This document shows, one piece after another, positions 50,937-58,478 of a stretch of DNA of 64,000 bases. Each line of letters starts with the position of its first letter. The stretch's first letter is position 1. Under the pieces are notes generated by a model. It made no database searches. It was not told the DNA's origin and was given only the letters and a program-made list of their open reading frames with translations. The DNA lies in assembly GCF_001808185.1 (NCBI RefSeq), contig NZ_CP017668.1, positions 1,736,001 to 1,800,000 on the forward strand. The letters run 5' to 3'. Origin of the DNA: Jeongeupia sp. USM3. GTDB lineage: Bacteria; Pseudomonadota; Gammaproteobacteria; Burkholderiales; Chitinibacteraceae. A program made the translations under genes and the position numbers.

Positions 50937-51233
50937 TCATTTCATCATCGACTTCTTGAACGCCCGGTCGACCTTCTCGTTCGCCGCAGCCGCTTCCTGC
51001 CTTGCCGCCTTGGCCTCGGCCAGCGCCTGATCGGATTTCTGGTTGGCCTGCTGCGCCAGCGCGGCCGCATTGTTGATGGCGGTGGCATTGGCATTGGCCT
51101 TGGCAAGCGCCTGGTCGGCAGTGGCCTGCGCCTTGTCGACCGCAGCCTTGAGCGCCGAATCGCTGGCACAGCCACCGAGCAGTGCCACGGCCGCAACGAC
51201 AAGCGCGGCCCGATAGTGAAGAACCGTCTGCAT
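50937..51233 (-). CDS. Alanine-zipper lipoprotein (Lpp/OprI-like)
   Basis: A 98-aa lipoprotein: AGGAG precedes the ATG, and the lipobox is LLGGC (cysteine near residue 22). The mature part is one long alanine-rich coiled coil with heptad spacing (KAAVDKAQATADQALAKANA) and ends FKKSMMK. A terminal lysine is what L,D-transpeptidases use to bind Lpp to peptidoglycan. The two transpeptidase genes next to it fit that role (inference). Confidence 0.88.
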   Translation of the reverse strand: MQTVLHYRAALVVAAVALLGGCASDSALKAAVDKAQATADQALAKANANATAINNAAALAQQANQKSDQALAEAKAARQEAAAANEKVDRAFKKSMMK

Positions 51234-51389
51234 GACGAACTCCTTCCAAAAAGTCAGCAAAGACACGCCGACGGCGCATCTTTCCTCTTTAGAGTCCGCC
51301 GCATCCTGCGGCGCAAGCGGGATATGCCAAATCGATCGCTGACAGGCCGATGGCCGGCAGGATGTCGGTGCCGGGGCCGCAATCGTCGT

Positions 51390-51395
51390 TACAAT
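51390..51395 (+). promoter_or_regulatory. Probable -10 box of ridA
   Basis: TACAAT lies 33 bp before the ATG. No convincing -35 was seen. Confidence 0.4.
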
Positions 51396-51427
51396 GAGCG
51401 CCTTTCCAACGCCACCGGGACACCGTC

Positions 51428-51811
51428 ATGAGCAAGACCATCATCCACAGCGACAACGCGCCGGCCGCCGTCGGCACCTATTCGCAGGCCGTCCAGATCG
51501 GCGACACCGTCTACCTGTCCGGGCAGATCGGCCTCGACCCGCAGAGCGGCGTGCTGGTCGACGGTTTCGAGGCGCAATGCCATCAGGTGTTCAAGAACCT
51601 GCGCGCCGTGTGCGAAGCGGCCGGCGGCGACCTCGGCGACATCGTCAAGCTCGGCGTCTTCGTCACCGATCTGGCCAACTTCGCCAAGCTCAACGAGATC
51701 ATGGGCGACTACTTCGTCGCCCCCTTCCCCGCCCGCGCCGCCATCCAGGCCGCCGCGCTGCCCAAAGGCGCGCTGGTCGAGGCCGACGGCGTGCTGGTGC
51801 TGACGAACTAA
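51428..51811 (+). CDS. ridA: RidA enamine/imine deaminase (canonical copy)
   Basis: A 127-aa RidA/TdcF-type protein: AVGTYSQAVQIGDTVYLSGQ, the active arginine in FPARAAIQAAALPKGALVE with the conserved glutamate. It hydrolyses 2-aminoacrylate-derived enamines. It resembles E. coli RidA more than the copy at 13198 does. The gene stands alone. Confidence 0.95.
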   Translation: MSKTIIHSDNAPAAVGTYSQAVQIGDTVYLSGQIGLDPQSGVLVDGFEAQCHQVFKNLRAVCEAAGGDLGDIVKLGVFVTDLANFAKLNEIMGDYFVAPFPARAAIQAAALPKGALVEADGVLVLTN

Positions 51812-51960
51812 GCGCGACTACCGCTGCCGGCGGCGTGGCCGTACTGCTTGTACCGTTGTGACCGAAGGGAGTCCCCGTGGGACGTTTCGCGCACCTTGCC
51901 GGCGCCGTTTCACCAGGTTTGCGCCCGGCAGGCAGTGCCCCTGGGGCATTCGTCGCTCCA
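51812..51960 (+). repeat. Dispersed intergenic repeat, family B, copy 3
   Basis: CCGTACTGCTTGTACCGT, GTTTCGCGCACCTTGCC, GGTTTGCGCCCGGCAGGCAG and TGGGGCATTCGTCGCTCCAA match copy 1. About 23 bp replace four bases in the middle (after 51859). Confidence 0.7.
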
Positions 51961-51977
51961 AGTCGCCTCAAACACTC

Positions 51978-52002
51978 GGGCAGCCCGCGGGCTGCCCTTT
52001 TT
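51978..52002 (+). terminator. Terminator after ridA
   Basis: GGGCAGCC-CGCG-GGCTGCCC is followed by TTTTT, a classical intrinsic terminator. It lies 166 bp past ridA, after the family B repeat. Confidence 0.9.
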
Positions 52003-52108
52003 GATGCGCACCAAACTGTAACCGGACCGCATCGGGAGAATTGCGACTGTCACGGTGCGGCACAGCCGCCTAGGCTGGATACTTCCCTCACGCCCAGCGC
52101 CCACCGCC

Positions 52109-52723
52109 ATGCACGTCGAACTCTGGCTCGCCTTCGTCGCCACCACCTTCTTCATTTCCGGCACGCCGGGGCCGAACATGCTGCTGATGCTCAGCCACGG
52201 CACCCGCTACGGCTGGCAGCCAACGCTGGCGACGATGGCCGGCGCGCTGACCGGGCTGGCACTGCTGTTCACGCTGTCGGCGTTCGGCCTTGCCGCGGTG
52301 CTCGCCGCCTCGGCAACCCTGTTCATGCTGCTCAAGCTCGTCGGCGCCGCCTACCTCGTCTATCTCGGCATCCAGTGCTGGCGCGCCGGCGACGCGCTCG
52401 AAGAGCCGAACATCCGCGGCGACTCGAGCTGGGCGCGCTACCGGCTCGGGCTGACCGTCGCGCTGTCCAACCCCAAGGCCATCCTGTTCGCCGCCGCCTT
52501 CCTGCCGCAATTCGTCGATCCGAAACTGGCGCAGGGCCCGCAATGGGCGCTGCTGCTGCTGACCTTCTTCGTCATCGAAGCCGGCTGGCAGGTCGCCTAC
52601 GCCGCCGGCGGCACCCGCCTCGCCGCTTGGCTGCATCGCCCGGGGCGCATCCGCGGTTTCAACCGCTTTTGTGGCACGGCGTTCTTTGCTGTTGGCGGGA
52701 TGCTGGCGCTGGCGAGGCGGTAG
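52109..52723 (+). CDS. LysE/RhtB-family exporter
   Basis: A 204-aa integral membrane protein with about six helices. The family motif GTPGPNMLLMLSHGTRYGW and SNPKAILFAAAFLPQFVDP are typical of amino acid exporters of the LysE/RhtB superfamily. Start ATG at 52109. The substrate cannot be predicted. Confidence 0.92.
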   Translation: MHVELWLAFVATTFFISGTPGPNMLLMLSHGTRYGWQPTLATMAGALTGLALLFTLSAFGLAAVLAASATLFMLLKLVGAAYLVYLGIQCWRAGDALEEPNIRGDSSWARYRLGLTVALSNPKAILFAAAFLPQFVDPKLAQGPQWALLLLTFFVIEAGWQVAYAAGGTRLAAWLHRPGRIRGFNRFCGTAFFAVGGMLALARR

Positions 52724-52904
52724 ACGGGTAGCCTTGGCGGGAATTGGACTGTCCCGGGTCAGTCCACAGGGCGTAATCCAGATCGGTTCCCAAAGGCCGG
52801 AAGCCCAGAATGTATGCAATGACCCCGATGGCTTCTCCTGCTCAAGGTCGTTGCTATATCCATAGTCAATTCCGCCGTAAGTGCGCACAGGGAATAGTTT
52901 TGCC
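52724..52904. other. Possible remnant next to the integron cassette
   Basis: This 181-bp gap between the LysE gene and the attC site has a lower GC content. On the minus strand a frame from 52888 (GTG) reads about 50 residues (TYGGIDYGYSNDLEQEKPSG) before running into the antisense of the exporter gene. It could be the truncated start of a former second cassette, or simple spacer DNA. Confidence 0.3.
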
Positions 52905-53039
52905 GCCTAACGCCGAGCTAAGCGGCAGTTTTTAAGTTGTGATTTTGTGGAATACTTTTGCGCAGCAAAACCACAAAGCCGCGACTTAAATTCTGTCCAG
53001 TGGAGCGAAGCGGAACGGTGTTTGACCGCTTTGTTATGC
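52905..53039 (-). repeat. attC recombination site of an integron gene cassette
   Basis: On the minus strand the site begins GCATAAC (53039-53033) and ends GTTAGGC (52911-52905). Inner arms AAGCGG and CCGCTT pair next to these core sites. The centre forms nested stems: TTTAAGT/ACTTAAA, TTTGTGG/CCACAAA and TTTTGC/GCAAAA. Core sites, pairing arms, unequal spacers and a long terminal stem are the hallmarks of attC. The 135-bp length is in the upper part of the known range. Confidence 0.8.
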
Positions 53040-53524
53040 ACTAAACTCTTTAGCTAGCTCTAATTGTGCTGCGCACTGAAATTGCCCAGCTTTTTCATTC
53101 ACAGCTGACCTTAACCGCTTACTTAGCTCAACCTCAATACCATTTTTATTAATTGAGATGAATTCATTAACCGCACCAAGCAAGGAGTGTGCTGACGACC
53201 TAATTTCATTAGGTGATTTAATTTGCAATTCGCTGAATGTTTTCAAATAACTTTTATACTCGTCAGTGTTACAGGTACAACTAGATAATAGATATGCTTG
53301 AACCAAGCTATGAGATTGAGATAAAAAGTTGACATATATTTCAGCTTTATTTTCTTGCAATTTGTAAAAGCGATTTTTTCTTTCTTTGAGAACCTCTGCT
53401 TGCTGTGTTTTTCTTAGAACGAGATAGCCGGAAACTGCTGTAATTAAAGTCCCAAGGCCAATTTTAATTGCTGTATCAGCAACCTCAACCCATGTTAGTG
53501 GCATATTTTTCTCGCTTTGCATAA
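52911..53524 (-). mobile_element. Solitary integron gene cassette
   Basis: The unit runs from GTTATGC (53525-53519, minus strand) through one ORF to the attC site. Its ORF is AT-rich in a GC-rich genome, its start codon overlaps the first core site and its stop codon overlaps the attC start. No integron integrase, attI or second cassette is seen within the window. It is probably a single cassette captured at a secondary site. Confidence 0.72.
53034..53522 (-). CDS. Cassette-encoded membrane-anchored protein of unknown function
   Basis: 162 residues from the ATG inside the core site, or 156 from the ATG at 53504 (MPLTWVEVAD). There is one hydrophobic N-terminal segment (TAIKIGLGTLITAVSGYLVL) followed by a charged helical domain (VLKERKNRFYKLQENKAEIYV) with a CTCN motif midway. 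No homologue is recognised. The codon use is AT-rich, far from the neighbouring genes, which signals recent acquisition. Cassette genes of this look are mostly uncharacterised. Confidence 0.75.
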   Translation of the reverse strand: MQSEKNMPLTWVEVADTAIKIGLGTLITAVSGYLVLRKTQQAEVLKERKNRFYKLQENKAEIYVNFLSQSHSLVQAYLLSSCTCNTDEYKSYLKTFSELQIKSPNEIRSSAHSLLGAVNEFISINKNGIEVELSKRLRSAVNEKAGQFQCAAQLELAKEFSA

Positions 53525-53629
53525 CTATTGGGTTTCGTCTGATTGGCTTCCAAAGCGCAGCTGGCCACTCTTCCAGGCACGCGTGCTTTTGCGTACCTTG
53601 ATCACTCAGTCTGTCAATGCGAGCCAGCC

Positions 53630-54610
53630 ATGAGCCACCGCCTGCACAGCAACGCCCGTACCACGCCGCTCACCCGCGAGGAAATCCGCCACTCCAGCCT
53701 CTCGCAAAGCGAGCTGATGCTGCGCTACAGCGTCGGCAAGGGCACCATCCGCAAATGGCAAACGCGCGACGAATTCACCGATCGGTCGCACCGGCCGCAT
53801 ACCCTGCACACCACACTGTCGCCAGCGCAGGAAGCGCTGGTGCTGATCCTGCGCACCACCTTGCTGCTGCCGCTGGACGATCTGGTGGCGGTGGCCCAGC
53901 GTTTCATCAACCCGAACGCCACCCGATCCGGCATCAACCGGCTGCTGGTGCGCGAAAGCGTCGGCAACCTCAAGGCACTACAGGCGCAACTGCAGCCGGA
54001 AGAACCCGCTGCGCCCTCCAAGGGCTTCAAGGACTACGCACCGGGCTATGTCCACATGGACATCAAGTATTTACCGCAGATGCCCGATGAAACATCGCGC
54101 AGCTACCTGTTCGTCGCGATCGATCGGGCCACCCGCTGGGTGTTCCTGCACATCTACCCGGATCAGTCCGAAGCCAGCAGCGTCGACTTCCTGCAGCGGC
54201 TGTACAAAGCGGCGCCGATGAAGATCGAGAAGCTGCTGACCGACAATGGCAGCCAGTTCACCGACCGCTTCACCAGCAAGACCAGGACCCCGAGCGGACG
54301 ACACGTGTTTGATCGCCGTTGCGCAGCCCTCGGCATCGAGCACCGGTTGATCCCGCCGCGCACGCCGCAAATGAACGGCATGGTCGAGCGTTTCAACGGC
54401 CGGATCAGCGAGCTGGTGAAACAGACCCGCTTTGCCAGTGCAGCGGAATTGGCCGTCACGTTGAATGACTACCGGATCGCCTACAACCATCACATCCCGC
54501 AAAAAGCGCTGGGCTTCCGGTCACCGGTTGAATCGCTGAAAATGTGGCAGCAAGAGCGACCGGAATTGTTCAAGAAAAAAATCTACAAACAAGCGGAACC
54601 CGACACATAA
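53630..54610 (+). CDS. IS481-family transposase
   Basis: A 326-aa protein: an N-terminal helix-turn-helix (LTREEIRHSSLSQSELMLRY, VGKGTIRKWQTR), then an integrase core DDE domain. Its aspartates are in VHMDIKYLPQ and LLTDNGSQFTDR and its glutamate in NGMVERFNGRISEL. The GIEHRLIPPRTPQMNG string is typical of IS481. It looks intact. Possible left end TGTCAATGCGAGCC begins at 53613; a right end is not certain. It lies beside the cassette. Confidence 0.9.
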   Translation: MSHRLHSNARTTPLTREEIRHSSLSQSELMLRYSVGKGTIRKWQTRDEFTDRSHRPHTLHTTLSPAQEALVLILRTTLLLPLDDLVAVAQRFINPNATRSGINRLLVRESVGNLKALQAQLQPEEPAAPSKGFKDYAPGYVHMDIKYLPQMPDETSRSYLFVAIDRATRWVFLHIYPDQSEASSVDFLQRLYKAAPMKIEKLLTDNGSQFTDRFTSKTRTPSGRHVFDRRCAALGIEHRLIPPRTPQMNGMVERFNGRISELVKQTRFASAAELAVTLNDYRIAYNHHIPQKALGFRSPVESLKMWQQERPELFKKKIYKQAEPDT

Positions 54611-54975
54611 CGTATGTGTATGCACCATGGTGCATAAAAAAATATCGCGACAACTGTCGGATAACACAGCCGACAGTCGGCATTCCTGTTTTTTGTGCGG
54701 GCCGATCGCTCTGCGGTTTTCAGCTGGGATGCGCCTTGTCGGGAGGCTGGTCATATATTTGGACATGTCGGATAACACCGCGAACACACCACGACCGCGC
54801 CTGCACAGGTAAGAGATCGTTGGCACTACAGTCTGCAAAATGACAGGTTTACATCTGCTGAATGGAATACTTTATCAGGTTTACCGTGCTACGCCATCCG
54901 CAGTAAAAGAGGGCGCCACAGGCGCCCTCTTTTACTTCAACCCACCAACGACCGCAGTCGTCGCTGTGCCGGTCT
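54611..54975. other. 365-bp non-coding region with short repeats downstream of the transposase
   Basis: It holds a perfect palindrome TGCACCATGGTGCA (54621-54634), a 13-bp direct repeat TGTCGGATAACAC (54655-54667 and 54766-54778) and an inverted pair CTGTCGG/CCGACAG around the first copy. A strong terminator lies at its right end. No ORF looks real here. Confidence 0.6.
54904..54934. terminator. Strong bidirectional terminator after panC
   Basis: TAAAAGAGGGCGCC-ACA-GGCGCCCTCTTTTA is a perfect 14-bp stem with A- and T-runs. It ends the leftward pan operon. Confidence 0.95.
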
Positions 54976-55812
54976 TCAGCACTGAATCTCGATGTTGTCG
55001 ATCAGCCGTGTCGTGCCGATCCGCGCTGCGAGCAGGATCACCAGCGCGTGGTCGGTGTGGACCGCCGGTTTCAGCGTTCTGGCGTTGCGGGTTTCAACAT
55101 AGTCGACGACCCAACCGTGGCGGACGAGGTCTTCAATCGTCTCCTCGGCCAGCCGGGCGAAGTCGCGCTCGCCTTTGACGATGGCGTCGTGCATCCGCGT
55201 CAGGTGGTGGTGCAGCCGCGGCGCCTCAATGCGCTCGGCCTCGGACAGATAGCTGTTGCGCGACGACAGCGCCAGCCCGTCGCCGGCGCGGCCGGTGTCG
55301 ACCGGTACGACGGCTATCGGCATGTTCAGCTCTTCGACCATCTGCTTGAGGATGAAGAGCTGCTGGTAGTCCTTCTTGCCGAAGCAGGCGACGTCGGGCT
55401 GGACGATGTTGAACAGCTTGGTGACGACGGTCGCGACACCGCGGAAGTGGCCGGGGCGGAAGGCGCCGCACAATTCGTCCTGCAGCGCCGGCGGTTCGAC
55501 CTTGTACTGCTGGATCACGTGCGGATACAGCTCCTTCTCGTCCGGCGCGAACACCACGGCGTGCGGGCACTCGTGTTCGATCAGCGATGCGTCGTGGCTC
55601 AGCGTGCGCGGGTAGCGGTCGAAATCCTCGCCCTGGCCGAACTGCAGCCGGTTGACGAAGATGCTGACGACCACCGACTGTGCGCGTTCGCGGGCTTCGC
55701 GCACCAGCGCCATGTGGCCGGCGTGCAGGTTGCCCATCGTCGGCACGAAGGCGACGGTGCCGGCGGTTTTGCGCCATTCGCGCAGTTCTTGGATCGTGTG
55801 GATGATTTTCAT
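54976..55812 (-). CDS. panC: Pantothenate synthetase
   Basis: A 278-aa ligase. The HIGH-like motif is PTMGNLHAGHMALV; VSIFVNRLQFGQGEDFDRYP (the usual asparagine-proline is NR here) and the KMSKS-like SSRNSYLS follow. It joins pantoate and beta-alanine. ATG at 55812 is 5 bp after the stop of the transglutaminase-like gene. Confidence 0.95.
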   Translation of the reverse strand: MKIIHTIQELREWRKTAGTVAFVPTMGNLHAGHMALVREARERAQSVVVSIFVNRLQFGQGEDFDRYPRTLSHDASLIEHECPHAVVFAPDEKELYPHVIQQYKVEPPALQDELCGAFRPGHFRGVATVVTKLFNIVQPDVACFGKKDYQQLFILKQMVEELNMPIAVVPVDTGRAGDGLALSSRNSYLSEAERIEAPRLHHHLTRMHDAIVKGERDFARLAEETIEDLVRHGWVVDYVETRNARTLKPAVHTDHALVILLAARIGTTRLIDNIEIQC

Positions 55813-55817
55813 GTCGT

Positions 55818-56417
55818 TCACTCGGCAACAGGCGGATTTGCGTCGATCGGCGCGGCGCGGTACTGCGACACGCTGTCGCAGGCGTACAGCCGCTCGACCA
55901 GTTCGGGCCACGGTTCGGCCCAGACTTCTTGATACGTGCATTCACCGGGGTATTGCACCGGATAGGCGAGGTTTTCGGCGCCGGGCGTGAACTGGCAGTC
56001 GATGCCGGGCTTGCTGTTGCCGCGCGCGTCGCAGCGGTACCAGCCGTGGCCGTCGAGCCAGACCGCGGCAAAGCCGTGCAGGCAGTGAGGCGGGTTCGGG
56101 CCGTCCCAGGTCAGCCGCTGGTAGCTGAAACCGCCGGGCAGGCCGTTGGCGCGCCACAGCGCGACCAGCAGGTGGCTCTTGGCGTGGCAGAAACCGGTGC
56201 CGGTCGCCAGCGTGTCGGATGCCGACACCGGCACTTCCTCGCGCTGGAAATCGACGCAGTGCTCGATCCGGTCGCGCACCCAGTTGAAGCAGTTGCGCGC
56301 CGTGTCGAGCTGCGTCGGCGCGGCCAGCGATTCGGCCAGCGCGGCGACATCCGGGTGGTCGAAATCGACGACTTCGCTGGCGGCCAGATAGGCCGTCAGA
56401 TCGGGCTTGGGGGACAT
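55818..56417 (-). CDS. Transglutaminase-like cysteine-peptidase fold protein
   Basis: A 199-aa soluble protein with AGGAG before the ATG. The core triad is visible: the cysteine in GTGFCHAKSHLLVALWRANG, the histidine in HCLHGFAAVWLDGHGWYRCD and the aspartate just after it. No signal peptide is present, so it acts in the cytoplasm. Substrate unknown. It sits between the HD hydrolase and panC in the pan operon. Confidence 0.85.
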   Translation of the reverse strand: MSPKPDLTAYLAASEVVDFDHPDVAALAESLAAPTQLDTARNCFNWVRDRIEHCVDFQREEVPVSASDTLATGTGFCHAKSHLLVALWRANGLPGGFSYQRLTWDGPNPPHCLHGFAAVWLDGHGWYRCDARGNSKPGIDCQFTPGAENLAYPVQYPGECTYQEVWAEPWPELVERLYACDSVSQYRAAPIDANPPVAE

Positions 56418-56431
56418 CGCAGCACTCCTTG

Positions 56432-57022
56432 TCAGGGCTTGAGATCGCCGCGGGCGACGGCATCGTCGAGGCCGGCGCGCAGCCTTGCCCAGACGCCGGG
56501 CAGCACCGGCTCGACCTTGGGCTGGTTCATCGCGACCACCTGCGATACGCCGATGCCGTGCTCGCGCCAGCTCTGGCCGCGGTTGTTGATGTTCTGCAGC
56601 ATCGGCATCACCCGGTCGATCGCACGGGCGAAGCGCGCGTCGTCGTCGCTGCCGTGCGAGAAATCGTGCCACAGCGCGAACAGCGCCCTGCCGGTGTCGT
56701 CGGGCAGCAGGCCGAACAGACGCTCGGCGCCGGCCAGCTCCAGCGCCTCGGCGGCCCGGCGCTGCGCCGCGTCGTAGACCATCACGTCGCCGGCGTCGAT
56801 TTCGGGGATGTCGTGGACCAGCAGCATCTTCAGCACCCGGTCGATGTCGACCGGGACCGCCGATTCGGGCGCCAGCGACAGCGCCAGCATGGCGATCTGC
56901 CAGCTGTGCTCGGCGGTGTTCTCGCGCCGGTCCAGCCCGATCGGCTTGTTCCGGCGCAGGATGCCCTTGAGCTTTTCCAGTTCGAGGGCAAACGCGAAAA
57001 TCGCGTCGAGACGTTCGGCCAT
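56432..57022 (-). CDS. YfbR-like HD-domain nucleotidase
   Basis: A 196-aa HD protein. Metal ligands are in AEHSW (His near 38), LLVHDIPEIDAGD and the late aspartate in RAIDRVMPMLQ. The layout matches YfbR/HDDC2 5'-deoxynucleotidases, which dephosphorylate dNMPs. It is 9 bp from panB and 14 bp from the transglutaminase gene, in the same operon. Confidence 0.87.
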   Translation of the reverse strand: MAERLDAIFAFALELEKLKGILRRNKPIGLDRRENTAEHSWQIAMLALSLAPESAVPVDIDRVLKMLLVHDIPEIDAGDVMVYDAAQRRAAEALELAGAERLFGLLPDDTGRALFALWHDFSHGSDDDARFARAIDRVMPMLQNINNRGQSWREHGIGVSQVVAMNQPKVEPVLPGVWARLRAGLDDAVARGDLKP

Positions 57023-57031
57023 CGCGCGGCC

Positions 57032-57823
57032 TCAGTAGCTGTGTTCGGCGGCCGGGAAGGTCGCGGCACGCACCTCGTTCACGTAGGACTCGAACGCGCC
57101 CTGGATGCTGGAGACGCCGTGCATGAAGTTCTTCACGAAGCGCGCCTTCTTGCCCGGGTAGACGCCGAGCATGTCGTAGACGACCAGCACCTGGCCGTCG
57201 ACATCGACGCCGGCACCGATGCCGATGGTCGGCACCGTCAGCGATTCGGTCACGGCTTTCGCCAGCTCGGCCGGGACCATCTCCATCAGCACCATTGCCG
57301 CGCCGGCCGCCTGCAGCGCCAGCGCATCGCGCTTGAGCACCTCGGCCTCGTGCTGGGTCTTGCCCTGGATCTTGAAGCCGCCGTAGACGTTGACCGACTG
57401 CGGCTGCAGGCCGATGTGCGCACACACCGGAATGCCGCGCGCGGCAAGGAAGGCGACGGTCTCGACCATCACCATGCCGCCCTCGATCTTGACCATTTCG
57501 GCGCCGGCGGCCATCAGCTTCGCGGCGTTCTCGTACGCCTGCTGCGGGCTTTGCTGGTAAGCGCCGAACGGCAGGTCGGCCAGCACCAGCGCCTCGCGGT
57601 TGCCACGGGCAACACAGGCGGTGTGGTAGACCATCTGGTCCATCGTCACCGGCAAGGTGCTGGTCTGGCCCTGGATCACGTTGCCGAGCGAATCGCCAAT
57701 CAGCAGGATGTCGACCCCGGCCTCGTCCATCAGCGTGGCGAAACTGGCGTCGTAACACGTGAGCATGACGATCTTCTGGCCGTCCTGCTTCATCTTCTGC
57801 AGCGTGGTAATCGTGGTCTTCAT
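57032..57823 (-). CDS. panB: Ketopantoate hydroxymethyltransferase
   Basis: A 263-aa TIM-barrel enzyme: TCYDASFATLMDEAGVDILL, IGDSLGNVIQGQTSTLPVTM, KIEGG and GIGAGVDVDGQVLVVYDMLG are PanB signatures. It makes ketopantoate from alpha-ketoisovalerate with methylene-THF. First gene of an unusual panB-HD-transglutaminase-panC operon. Confidence 0.96.
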   Translation of the reverse strand: MKTTITTLQKMKQDGQKIVMLTCYDASFATLMDEAGVDILLIGDSLGNVIQGQTSTLPVTMDQMVYHTACVARGNREALVLADLPFGAYQQSPQQAYENAAKLMAAGAEMVKIEGGMVMVETVAFLAARGIPVCAHIGLQPQSVNVYGGFKIQGKTQHEAEVLKRDALALQAAGAAMVLMEMVPAELAKAVTESLTVPTIGIGAGVDVDGQVLVVYDMLGVYPGKKARFVKNFMHGVSSIQGAFESYVNEVRAATFPAAEHSY

Positions 57824-57962
57824 TGCGTAATCCCGTGGGTTGTTGGGCAGACAGCACGGCAGCGGGGTAACGCCGCCGCGTGGGGCATTATTCCACCAGC
57901 AACGGCGCCGCGCCCATACGTATTGTTGCCGAGGGCGCTGTGTGACCTGGATCAGTGCGGAT

Positions 57963-58478
57963 TCAGAACCGCCGGCCGCTGCCGGCCATCCGTTCGATGG
58001 CCTGACCGGCGACCGCCGCCAAGCCGTCCTTCGCCGGGCCGAAGCCGGGGATGACGACGTCGGGGGCGATCTCGAGCAGCGGCAGCAGCACGAAGGCGCG
58101 CTCGTGCATGCGCGGATGCGGCACGCTCAGTTGCGGCAGCTGCAGCGTCGCGTCGCCGTAGAGCAGCAGGTCGAGGTCGAGCGTGCGCGGCGCATTGCGG
58201 AAACTGCGATGCCGCCCCAGCCCGGCCTCGATCGCCAGCAAGGCGTCGAGCACCGCCGGCGCCGCCAGCGTCGTCTCGATCCGGGCGACGGCGTTGTGGA
58301 AGTCGGGCTGGTCGGCGTAACCGACCGGCGCGCTGCGGTAGTAGTCGGACACCGCAACCAGCGTCGAGCCCGGCATCGCGGCCAGTGCGTCGACGGCGGC
58401 GTCGAGCTGCCGCGCCGGATCGCCGAGATTGGCGCCCAGCGCGATGTATGCGGTGACGCCCGAGGGCGCGTCGACCAT
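57963..58478 (-). CDS. folK: 6-hydroxymethyl-7,8-dihydropterin pyrophosphokinase
   Basis: A 171-aa protein: YIALGANLGDPARQL, FHNAVARIET and RTLDLDLLLYG with HPRMHERAFVLLPLLEIAPD are the HPPK signature. It carries out a folate synthesis step. The ATG overlaps the pcnB stop as TGATG. A pcnB-folK-panB order is common in beta- and gammaproteobacteria. Confidence 0.95.
   Translation of the reverse strand: MVDAPSGVTAYIALGANLGDPARQLDAAVDALAAMPGSTLVAVSDYYRSAPVGYADQPDFHNAVARIETTLAAPAVLDALLAIEAGLGRHRSFRNAPRTLDLDLLLYGDATLQLPQLSVPHPRMHERAFVLLPLLEIAPDVVIPGFGPAKDGLAAVAGQAIERMAGSGRRF

Noticed and set aside
52088..52888. A 266-codon minus-strand gene opposite the LysE exporter
   Set aside because: Most of it is the antisense shadow of the exporter. 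Only its first 50 codons, beside the attC, are noted as a possible remnant.
53613..54844. IS481 element with ends TGTCAATGC... and ...TGACA
   Set aside because: The proposed right end matches the left over only about five bases, there is no target duplication, and 230 bp of non-coding DNA would follow the transposase. Ends left undefined.
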